Origin: Lycium barbarum
Lineage: Eukaryota; Streptophyta; Magnoliopsida; Solanales; Solanaceae
Assembly: GCF_019175385.1 (NCBI RefSeq)
Contig: NC_083337.1
Location: forward strand, 23,134,385-23,198,384
DNA length: 64,000 bases
Direction of reading: 5' to 3'
Shown here: piece by piece, positions 9,959 to 19,712 of the stretch
How positions within the stretch are numbered: the stretch's first letter is position 1
How the letters are laid out: every line of letters begins with the position of its first letter
Notes under the pieces: model-generated
Database searches by the model: none
Seen by the model: only the letters and a program-made list of their open reading frames with translations
What the model was told of the DNA's origin: nothing
Position numbers and translations under genes: made by a program

Positions 9959-11560
9959 AGGATTATGACATGACCATTCTATATCATCCTGGTAAAGCGA
10001 ATGTGGTGGCAGATACGTTGAGTAGGAAGTCAACTAGTATGGGAAGTCTGGCCCATTTGATCTCTGTAGAGCGTCCATTAGCTAGAGAGGTTCAGACTCT
10101 GGCTAACAGTTTTATGAGGCTGGATGTTCATAGCACGGGCAGAGTGTTGGCTTGTGTTGAGGCTAGGTCATCGTTTCTGGAGCAGATTAAGTCTAAACAG
10201 TTTGAGGATGCTAAGTTGTGTAAAATCCGTGACAAGGTGTTGCGTGGTGAGGCCAAGGAGGCTGTGATTGATAAAGAGGGGGTGTTATGGATTAAGTGGC
10301 AAGTTTGCGGGCCATGTGTGGGTGATTTGATCAAGACTTTTCTAGCAGAGGCTCACAGTTCGAGGTATTCCATTCTTCCTGTGCTACTAAGATGTACTGA
10401 AACCTGAGACAACATTACTGGTGGGCTAGAATGAAGCGTGACATATTGGAATTTGTTGCTCAGTATTTGAACTGCCAACAAGTTAAGTATGAACATCAGA
10501 AACCTGGGGGTATGCTTCAGATGATGTCTATTCTTGGGTGGAAGTGGGAAAGAATAGCAATGGATTTCGTGGTTCTTCTTCCGAAGACGCTGGGAAGTTT
10601 ATTCTATATGGGTTATTGTCGATAGGTTGACTAAGTCTACTCACTTTATTCCTATTTCCATCGTACCCGATAGAGGCACGATGATTACATCTCAATTTTG
10701 GAAGTATCTACATGAGGAATTGGGTACTAGGTTGGACCTTAGTACAGCCTTCCACCCTCAGACAGACGGGCAGTCCTAGCGGACCATTCAGGTTCTTGAG
10801 GATATGATTTGGGCTTGTGCGATAGATTTTGGTGGTTACGGGGATTAGTTCTTACCCTTGGTAGAATTCGCATACAATAATAGCTACCATTCTAGTATCA
10901 ACATGGCTCCATTTGAGGCTTTGTATGGGAGGAGGTGAAGGTCTCCTATTGGCTGGTTCGATGCGTTTGAGGTGATACCTTAGAGTACGAACCTTCTGAG
11001 AGAGTCATTAGAGAAGGTGAAGGTAATTCAAACTAAGCTTTTGGCTGCCCAGAGTATGCAAAGGAGTATGCGGACCGAAAGGTCAGAGACCTTGAGTTTA
11101 TGGAGGGAGGGCAAGTTATGTTAAAAGTTTCACCCATGAAGGGTGTTATGAGGTTTGAGAAGAGGGGAAAGCTTAGCCCGAGATTTATTGGGCCATTTGA
11201 GATTCTCAAGCGTATGGGGGAGGTAGCTTATGAGTTGGCTTTACCTCCGGGATTATCAGGCGTTCATCCGGTATTTCACTTTTCGATGTTGAAGAAGTAT
11301 CATAGCGATGGTTCGTACATAAGCCATTGGGATTCGGTTTTACTAGATGATAATTTGACTTATGAGTAAAAGCCAATTGCCATCTTAGATAGAGAAGTTC
11401 GTAAGTTGAGGTAAAACGAAATAGCCTCCGAGAAGGTTCAGTGGAAGAATCGCCCAGTTGAGGAGGCTACTTGGGAAACAAAATCAGATATGCGTAGCAA
11501 GTATCCTCAGCTTTTCACCGAGACAGGTACCTTTTTCCTAGATTCCTTATCCTTGTCCAT
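9946..11560 (+). pseudogene. pol: Element A RNase H end, integrase and chromodomain remnant
   Basis: [19 protein letters not shown] (9978-10035) ends RNase H. Integrase: an HHCC-like zinc region ending FVAQYLNCQQVKYEHQ (about 10450-10500), then WERIAMDFVV (first Asp, 10549-10578), a PDRGTMITSQFW segment (second Asp, 10665-10700), and HPQTDGQS followed by a stop where the family has the Glu region (10754-10790). The GPF/Y module ([10 protein letters not shown]) is at 11180-11210. A chromodomain remnant (VQWKNRPVEEATWE) lies near 11440-11480. Many stops. Confidence 0.88.
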
Positions 11561-11593
11561 TCGGGGAAAAATGGTGTTTTAAGTAGTATCTAA
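11561..11593 (+). other. Element A degenerate polypurine-tract region
   Basis: The stretch before the 3' LTR corresponds to the family's GAGGACGAATG...polypurine block but has lost most purines (AAGTAGTATCTAA before TGTAACG). Confidence 0.5.
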
Positions 11594-12566
11594 TGTAACG
11601 ACCTTCCGGTTGTTATGGAAAATTTAGGATCACCCTACCAAATAGAACCCTTCCAAGGGTAGAGCAAGCAAATAGAAACACAAATGTAGAAGTCTAAGAA
11701 CTGAAACCTTGGCTTGCTTGTGATTATTGTTTGATTGTATTGAGTCCATTAGGGGGTGACGTAGGAAATTAGACCTCCGTTGGGGAATCTGAGGCCACAG
11801 GTAGGTCCGTATGTTGTTTTTACATTAATGTGCATGTTTTATTTGTGTTTGCGAGGCCTTGCATGAAGTGTTGTGTGGTAGAGTGAAAAACTAGAGGAAA
11901 TAGCTAGCTTACTGTTTCAGTGGCACCACTGCAGCCACAGAATGACCGCCGCAGAGGTCGAGGGGACAAAATCCCAGTTTTTAAACACTCAGTTCCGAAT
12001 TTTTTATTCATAAAACTCTAAAACACTTTCCATGGAGCACCGAGGGAGAAATTCTAAGTCTAGGGCAAGAATATTCTTGAGAGGTAAGTCTCAACCATTC
12101 CTTCTTCCATTACGCTTCATCTCTAAGATTATCATCATTCTAATGGGTCTACAGTGGTTAATTTGAGAATAGTAACCCTAGAACTTAATAGACCTTCAAT
12201 AGTTGGTAGGTTATGAATATTACTGTGTGATTTTCATCTAAAGGTCGGGTTAATACTTTCAAATCCAGAATAGAACCGTTAGAGACGTGAACTAAGTGAA
12301 TTGACTCTTAGGGTCTCATAAAGATGGTAGCTTAACCAAAGAAACGACTTGTAAGAAGTAATTTGATGAACAACCTTATGAATTGATAGTTTATGGTTTC
12401 TAAGGCAACAGTTAGGATGATTTACACCTAGTAAGCATTCACCCATTAGAAAGGTGGAAGGGTGTTCATTGTATTGATATTGTTAACTGGACTAATTGTG
12501 ACTTATTTAGCATCTCAATTGATAGACTTTAGGCGTTCCAATGCATTACGGAAGGGAAAGGCTATA
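11594..12566 (+). repeat. Element A 3' LTR, left part
   Basis: Aligns with 3352-4530 of the 5' LTR, minus most of the palindrome block. It retains the donor-like GAGGTAAGTC near 12080. Element B interrupts it after CTATA (12562-12566). Confidence 0.92.
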
Positions 12567-13281
12567 TGTCACGACCGAATGAGCCGTGACGAGTGCCCGA
12601 CCACTACTGGCCAAGCACTCTTATGCTTGCATTTACTTCTCACTGATTAACCTGGGGCCATACACAATCTATAACTGAGCTATACTGTCTCCTGAACAAT
12701 CAGCACATACAAGACCGTCTCGAGAACTCAATGGCCAACGCATACATATAAACATAAATACTAAGAGTAACAGCGCAAGCCAATTGGGCCGCTACATATA
12801 CTGTACAACAAAACAAGCGCCGACGAGGCTGCATAGCATCACGGCTACATATCACTGTCTATAGACCTCTATGGAATACAGACTGTAGAAAAGACAGGAC
12901 AAGGCCCCTGCCATACCCATATATCTATATATCAAAACAGCATACCAAAAGGGCTGCAGCTCGGATCAATGGAGCGCACTGACTGCCGCTGAGGGGGGTC
13001 CTACAAATCTGGATCGTCTGGCTGGCTACCTGATCCTGCGGGCATAAATGCAGCGTCCACAAGAAAAGACGTCAGTATGAACACTGTATTGAGTATGTAA
13101 GGCATGAATAATATCATAGTGAGAGACATGAAATATAGCATAAAGTAAAGAGATAACCTGTACATCTGTTTGCCTCTTAAGGCGAATATCATGCATGCTA
13201 ACTTTAACTTTTTGAAACAACATATATATATATACAAGTAAACTGCCCGACCATATAGGTACGGCGTTATGCTGCCGGCCA

Positions 13282-13327
<46 letters not shown>

Positions 13328-15250
13328 AGTAAATGGCCCGACCATATAGGTACGGCGTTATGCTGCCGGCCATTTAGGCACGGTGTTATCATCATTAGCC
13401 TGCGTCCAGGCCTCCCGCGTCCGGGGTAATCATAGGCTGCCCAGTGCAGTGGTGTGTCTGCCCGGCCGCCTATTGGACGGCGCGGTGTTATACTCCCCGG
13501 CCATGTAGGCACAGTGTTATTAAAATACATACAAAATTATAAAGTATGCATGAGAGCCCAAGTGAAAGCTACAACTCTATCAGAGTGACGTAAGGTCGGA
13601 AACCTCCGATTTATATTATGAAATAATCATTATCGCTATATCTCTCCTTGAAGGAACAATTCATGAGGTGAGATCAACAACAATGAGCAACTCAAGAAAG
13701 AAATGGAATAAACTTGATACTCTCCCAATAGCTTTAAAATCGTAGCTTTGGAACTTTTAGAAATTGAATTATCATCATCAATATCTTCATATAACATACT
13801 CATTCTTAGCATCATAAGAAACTCTTGGAATCGTGAATCTCTCACTTTTGAGGATAAAGACGTTATAGAGAACATGTCATCTTTAGTATCATGGAAAGCC
13901 TTTTGGAATCATGAACTTCTAACCTTTAGAAGCAAGAATATTATGGAAACATTTATGGAATCATCACATAGGAATCATGCCTTTTGAAAGAAAGGGACTA
14001 CCCTTAACACACCTTTCGGTCTCCTTTGCGATTCAACGTTTACCCTTCCAAGCTCGTAAATCTACATATACACTATTCACGTTTACCCTTCGAAGCTTGT
14101 AAATCTACATATAAACCATTCATAATATGGTTAGTCCCATTGTCATACGCTTGTCTTAAGCCTTCAATTTAAATCCTTTTTAAAATCTGCCAAAATTCGG
14201 GCAGCATCTCCCCTGTTTATATGCCTAGCCTGAAATCATAATACCAACAACAAACAACAACAATACCAATAACAACATCAACAACATCATAATCAATACT
14301 AATATATTCCATAAACATCCCACACGATGTTTTATCCAATTTCTAAACCCATAAATTCATTATACGATCATTTAATAACTTTTCCTCCGTAAATAAGCTT
14401 AATTCAACGCTAATAAGGGAAGATTCATGCCTTTCACCCGCTAGAACTGCAATATCTTCAATTACCACCTCAGATTCTATCCAAAATCTCTCGCAATATG
14501 ATATTATAATCGTAACTATACGTTGTTCGGACCGCAATCCAGCGATTATACTTGAGTTGGGCTTAAAATTTGATGGTTGGAGGTTGGGAGAACACTCCAG
14601 AGTTTTTGGGAAAATTTAGGGGTCTTTGGTCTGAAAATAAGGGGATAATCCCCCTTATATAACATTTTAGAATCTACCTGCACCGACTCAAAGATTGCTC
14701 AGCGCGATCGTGCTGCTTCCTGGCGCGTTCGCGCAGGCTTATTTTTCTGCCCGCGCATCTGTTCAGTAAAATGTTCATAACTCTTGATTCTGATATTTTC
14801 TGAGGGTTCATGACCTACGGTTGGAAATCTAATTCAATTATCTACAACTTTAACTTTTGGCACGTTTCTAAATTCCATACTTATAATAGCGTTTTGGCCT
14901 CTTCAAGTCAGATCATCCGAAAACGTATCCTTAAATCATCCTTTTGGAGGGCTTATGCCCATATTTGGCTTAAGGGTCCTCCTTAAAACTTTCTCAAATT
15001 CCCATGTACTACTCATAAAACTTTTCATATGTCCTTTATAAAATCCCGATATGTGGGCCCCACCTTAACTTACGGTTATGAGGGCTACTCATCAAGTAAA
15101 GTATTAACTGATTTACACCATATGGTCTCCAAATGTCATATATATGTTATTATCATACTCATATAATATAATCTTCATCCCTAATCCTTGTATAACTTTA
15201 CTCTCCCTTGAGCTCATACTAAGCCGTCTACAGTGTTTTGAGGTGTAACA
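12567..15250 (-). repeat. Element B 3' LTR
   Basis: On the plus strand it begins TGTCACGACC and ends GGTGTAACA. It is 2684 bp against 2548 for its partner. The excess is mainly a local duplication with (TA)n expansion at 13226-13370. TATA (CCTTATATAAC on the plus strand) is at about 14653-14664. Its splice-donor counterpart is mutated (GCATGA instead of GTAAGA) near 14430. Confidence 0.92.
13226..13520. repeat. LTR subrepeats with (TA)n expansion in B
   Basis: Repeated pieces of the form CCCGRCCATRTAGGYACGGYGTTAT alternate with spacers. One unit together with a TA-microsatellite (13285-13325) is duplicated here but single in the other LTR (20385-20590). Confidence 0.8.
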
Positions 15251-15264
15251 TCCTTCCCCCCTTA
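15251..15264 (-). other. Element B polypurine tract
   Basis: On the minus strand TAAGGGGGGAAGGA sits directly before the LTR start TGTTACACC. A GAGGATGAATGTTTC-like block precedes it, as in related elements E and F. Confidence 0.88.
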
Positions 15265-15829
15265 GAAACATTCATCCTCGCATGTTGTAGTTTGTAACCC
15301 CATGAAGTCTTCACTGATTTGTTAACATGGTTGCCTTCCATTAGATCCCGGTTATTATATCCTTATACTATGAATTGGTCAGCCTCTTCTCGTCCTCTCT
15401 TAAATCTTTATTGAACTCTTTCATAAATTCTATAGCCTTCTGTTCTAATATGACTGAACTAATATTCAATAAACGCTCTATTCCCGTCATGGTGGTCTTG
15501 ATTCGCCATGTCTATGGCTACTCACCGACTTGCAAGTACTCTCTCTTACTTGCTCCTCATTTCTCTATTAGTGGACAACTCCCTTGTTCCACTATGGCAC
15601 CTTCCTTTGCTTACTTCTTTGGGGCTATCTTGGCTATCCCTTCTCGTACTCGCTGATCTCGTATATGCACTATATTGTCTCCTTGTAGCTCATTGGTCAG
15701 GCTCCTTGATCCTTTACAATCTCTTCATAGTTTCACTTACGGTAGTGCTCAGATGACTTGTAATAGCATTTCCTTGCTAATGAATCCCTATTCTTAGTAT
15801 TTAGTTACCCCAAATCATCTCTTATACAC

Positions 15830-15918
<89 letters not shown>

Positions 15919-18511
15919 TATTGTTTCCCCACCATCATTATCATTCCTCATAGCAGGGTTAAACTTATGATAAACCAATAATCATAGTTCAAGCTAATCC
16001 GTCGCTCAAAATATCTTCGAACTCATATTGGAATTTTTCCTTTAATTTTTTCTTCTCAAATCTTGCAATATAAATTTATAATCATAGGACTGAGGTAAAA
16101 CCTCAATTTTTCATAACCCCATTTCAACACGAGGATCCTCATCCTCGGTTCTCTTGTACTGGTGACGATTTACTTAGCCTTTATTCTTCTCTGGCTTTCC
16201 ATCGTTGTCCTTACACCATGTTGTTGGGTACAACCTCACATTAATGGTTCATATAGTTCTATAATACACACTCTCATATTTGGCATGGTTAGCGACTCGT
16301 CAGACGCTTTCTATTCTCCGGCAGTACTGCTATCTTTTTTTTTTCATAAGAACATTGCTTTCCCTCTCTTTGGAGATTGTCGTACCTTGTCAGATTGTCA
16401 TTTCTTCTAGCGCTAAGATTCCCTTTTGCCATAATCCAATTGTCCCTCATATTCCCTTGCCGGATAGTTTGCAAACCTTTCTTATTCTCTTTGTTACCCT
16501 TCGGGGTACGTTACTGCGTATTTAAATACGATCGTGGTTTTCCCCAAGACGAGCTATTTCTCCCCGCAACCTAGAAACATCATATCTCACATCAACGAAA
16601 ATTATTTCCTTTGACCCAGTAATCTTCTTACTTTCCCTATCATACTTTCTTTCCCATACCTGCCCATAACATACTTAATTTCAACTCGCTCCTGCTTTCT
16701 CCGGATGCAGTCTTGAACTTTGGCCTCCTTAAGCTAACATTATGTTTTTTGACAATGTCATAACTCGTTGCAGGACTAGATTTGCTCTCCCCCCCCCCCC
16801 CCAATCATCTTTGATAATTATCAACCGACCTTAACGACCCTTCAACTTTTCTATTCCTCATAACATCAGAGTTCTTTCATCGTATAGTTTGACTTATTTT
16901 CCTTTTTGCTAGTTGAAGTCTTTGTATTTAACCGATGTACTTATGCATATCTGATCCGCTCCAGATGTCTTCTTTATTGTCTTTTCATTTCTACCTTTTA
17001 TGACTAGTAATTCCATGGGTTACTGAATTAGGAGGGACAGCGGAATTCATTATGCCCCCTTAATAGAGTGTCCGATTATACCTCGCTCCTTTAACCATAG
17101 TCTTTTTCCACAACTATCTTCTTAATAACCTTGAAATTCTTTTTACTCTAGATTCCCAATTCCTATTTGCGTCTGTACTATACCGTCAGCAGTCAATATT
17201 CCATACCATATACTTCCACGACTCCTCCTTTTATTTGCTTAGCTTATTTGTCCATAATTTTCCTTAACCACTTGTGTGTATCTCTGCTATGCGTTAGAGT
17301 CCTTCCAGTGTTCTGCCACTTCTTGTTCTTATAAAGTACACTCCCTCCCTTTCTTTTTTTATCGAGTCTTCATCCTTCTTTTTGACGCTAAAGATGGTTC
17401 GTATTAATAAATTTTCCCCATACATCATATTTCCTTTATAATCGAATTTTTGTACTCTTTGCAAAGGTTCTTATCCCATGTCACTAATATATTGCCTCCT
17501 GGTCAGCTTTGTTAACCTATCATCCTCTCTCTCGTCCTTGATAATTGCTCGACATTTCTTTAATCAATCCATTAGTGTACTTCTCTTACTTTCATCCTCA
17601 GGGCCTTCCTTGAGTCTCTTTTTCTTCGAAGTGCTCTTCTCCACTTGCCATTTTATAGTATTAGCCCGGAAGTTCGTAGAATGTCCTCTCAAAAGTGCCA
17701 ATCCGTTCTATTTCTAGATCCTGTTTTAAGGGGGATTTTCCGTTTCCGAGGTAATCATATCAATATGACTGCATATTTATCTCTTCGAATACCCCTCAAG
17801 AGCCGGAAATCCCTTGGCATTTTTGCAAGACCTACTTATTTTCTCCCAATTCACATCCTTATTCGTTGTTACTGCCCTCCAGTTCCACTTATCAGAATCT
17901 TATTTCGAACCTTTTACCTTTTTCTTGTGTTCCATACTACACACTCCATTCTTTCCACATACTTACCTTTAAAATTCACTCAAATGGTCTTTTACCTCTA
18001 TCGTCATCCTAAACTCTCTTTCTCAGTCACTTTACTTGACCCTCGTTAGCAACATACTTCCGTTGCTTACATTTCTCCTTTTCTTAGGGCATCCTAATCT
18101 TCTTATCTTGTATACTCACTTTCTTATTTTCCCTGATGTTATTGAGTTAGGCTTATCCAACTCTAACCTTTAGAGAAAATAATGTCAATTTTCCCGATAG
18201 CACTTGCCCCTTGAACTTCAATACCCTGTTTAATCAGTACCTTTAACATATCGCATCAGGGCACACATACTGACTAACATAACCACACATAAGATATCGT
18301 GTATCTTTACTAACACTTTGTTTACCAAGTATCCCCAACACTATTCAAACCCATCCTAATTCTGTAGTTGTAATACGCCTTCTCTCTCTTTGTGTCAAGC
18401 CAGTCCGCCTCATCTCTTGCAATCATTTAGAATTTCCAACCGTGAGGTTCACACGCTTCTAATTTCCCTCAAGCTATTCTAGTTCCTCATCCTTCTCTTA
18501 TGTCTGAATCT
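15265..18511 (-). other. Element B non-coding interior
   Basis: About 3.2 kb with no gag-pol motif in any frame I examined. The plus strand is strongly pyrimidine-rich (sense strand purine-rich), so random open frames on the plus strand look hydrophobic; I do not regard them as genes. It includes a (TA)n(TG)n tract at 15830-15916 and poly-C at 16789-16802. Confidence 0.7.
15830..15916. repeat. (TA)n(TG)n microsatellite
   Basis: About 29 TA units then about 13 TG units inside element B. Confidence 0.92.
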
Positions 18512-18528
18512 GTAGGACTTCTTAGCAT

Positions 18529-18631
18529 ACTTCCCAGAGGGTCACCCATCCTAGTACTACTCTGGCCCAAGCACGCTTAACCTCGAAGTTCTGAGAGGAT
18601 CAGGTGCATTAGTACTGATATGATCACATCC
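18529..18631 (-). pseudogene. 5S rRNA-derived sequence inside element B
   Basis: Read on the minus strand from 18631, about 103 nt follow the plant 5S rRNA sequence as I know it with roughly ten mismatches. Conserved parts include the start GGATGTGATCATATCAG, the box A/intermediate region GTTAAGCGTGCTTGGGC, and the box C region AGTACTAGGATGGGTGACC. The final ~17 nt (18512-18528) are not clearly conserved. It is in the sense orientation of B, about 420 nt downstream of the small ORF. It could be a captured 5S gene, a 5S-bearing short element such as a Cassandra LTR inserted in B, or a recruited functional part. It is not a normal 5S array gene. Confidence 0.88.
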
Positions 18632-19052
18632 ATCCTACTGCGTGGCCTTTATCACGTGACCTAAAACAAGTTAAAGTTCTAACGGATCCCAATAAAAATT
18701 TCGGTAATGCATCTCCCTCTGAATTAGAAAAGTCCCTCACTTTCCTGACCGAGCAAATGCTGTTTTAGCCTTTGGAACTCCCGATAATAACCATCAATCG
18801 ACACATACAACCGCTTTCCATTTCTAAATTTAAGATTCCTAGTAATGGCTAAAACATCTTAGTCGCAGTTATCCATAAGTACTTCGGTTATCGATTTCTC
18901 TAAAACCCCCATTTATCACCTATTAATGATATCCTACAATAATTGTTCACACATAGGAAATTTCAATAAAAGACTCATATACCTATAGTCGACCTGTCCT
19001 GAGCTTGGTCTGGAGGGCTATAAAGGGAAATGTCCTCTTCATTTTCCTCCCG
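18632..19052 (-). other. Element B interior between ORF and 5S-like block
   Basis: Non-coding; stops in all frames and no repeat that I recognise. Confidence 0.5.
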
Positions 19053-19469
19053 TCATCTACTAGTCTGGCCCTCCTCATCTCTCTCATCTGAGTCCGAGGG
19101 ATACGGATATTCGGGTAGCTCCTGGTTTACTGACGGCCAAGATAAAAGGCTAGAGTAATCAGTAACACTCACCAGTGTAGCTGGTCTGACATAGTGCTCC
19201 ATTATAGGAGCAGTTGGAGGAGTCGGCTCTGGTACTGGTACAACCTCGAGAATCTCCTCATCTGGCGTCCTTGTCTCATACGAACCCTCAGACAGGTTCG
19301 TGTCATAATTGTCCTCTGATGGGTCCTCTTCTATAGAAGTCAGAAAATCTGGAGGAATCGTCACGGGGTCCTCATAGGGATCGGTCTCAATGGAATAGCT
19401 AAGGCTCCTCCTGCTCATCCCCGAACTTGTGGTCCTGAATCTACTCTGGGGGCCTTCTTGGCACCCCAT
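19053..19469 (-). CDS. Small acidic ORF of element B (unknown function)
   Basis: A 138-residue frame begins MGCQEGPQSRFRTTSSGMSR. Its N-terminus is basic/Ser-rich. The remainder is dominated by Asp, Glu, Pro and Thr, for example PTPPTAPIMEHY in the middle and SDSDERDEEGQ near the end. No zinc knuckle, protease or polymerase motif is present. It sits where gag would start, about 230 nt after the PBS and just downstream of an acceptor-like TCGGTAGGTGCAG. It could be a remnant or replacement of gag N-terminal sequence, or a chance frame in biased sequence. I do not recognise it. Confidence 0.4.
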   Translation of the reverse strand: MGCQEGPQSRFRTTSSGMSRRSLSYSIETDPYEDPVTIPPDFLTSIEEDPSEDNYDTNLSEGSYETRTPDEEILEVVPVPEPTPPTAPIMEHYVRPATLVSVTDYSSLLSWPSVNQELPEYPYPSDSDERDEEGQTSR

Positions 19470-19616
19470 TATCTGAGGTCGATATCTTCATCTCTTATCA
19501 ATCTGCACCTACCGACAAGGAAAGAGGGTTAGAAATGATCTTTCCTAGACTCTGCTCTATCGCACGATCTAAGATAGAAGGAAAGGTCAATGATTCCTAA
19601 ATGCCCTGCAGCCTCC

Positions 19617-19652
19617 TATTTATAAGTGTGGCCGGCTTCACACCCATAAACA
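19617..19652 (-). other. Kissing-loop-like hairpin in element B leader
   Basis: On the minus strand the lower stem is TGTTTAT with ATAAATA, then a GG/TT internal loop, an upper stem GTGTG/CACAC and the 8-nt loop AAGCCGGC. The last six loop bases, GCCGGC, are self-complementary. It starts about 45 nt downstream of the PBS. The E, F and G hairpins have the same plan with different loop palindromes. Confidence 0.65.
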
Positions 19653-19696
19653 AAACACTATCAGACACGGTCTGTATACAATCCCAAGGACGAACT

Positions 19697-19708
19697 TCTT
19701 TGATACCA
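19697..19708 (-). other. Element B primer-binding site
   Basis: Minus strand TGGTATCAAAGA begins 4 nt from the LTR end GTGACA. It is complementary to initiator-Met tRNA apart from its last bases. Confidence 0.9.
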
Positions 19709-19712
19709 CTTT

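Noticed and set aside
13001..13530. Overlapping frames encoding Tyr-Ile repeats
   Set aside because: They are translations of the (TA)n microsatellite within B's LTR.
15375..18049. Several hydrophobic open frames of 60-134 codons on the plus strand
   Set aside because: They lie antisense in B's pyrimidine-rich interior, where Leu/Ser/Phe-rich frames arise by composition; no motif, no conserved start context.
18529..18631. A functional 5S rRNA gene
   Set aside because: Single copy, several mismatches, poorly conserved 3' end and location inside a retroelement; called 5S-derived instead.
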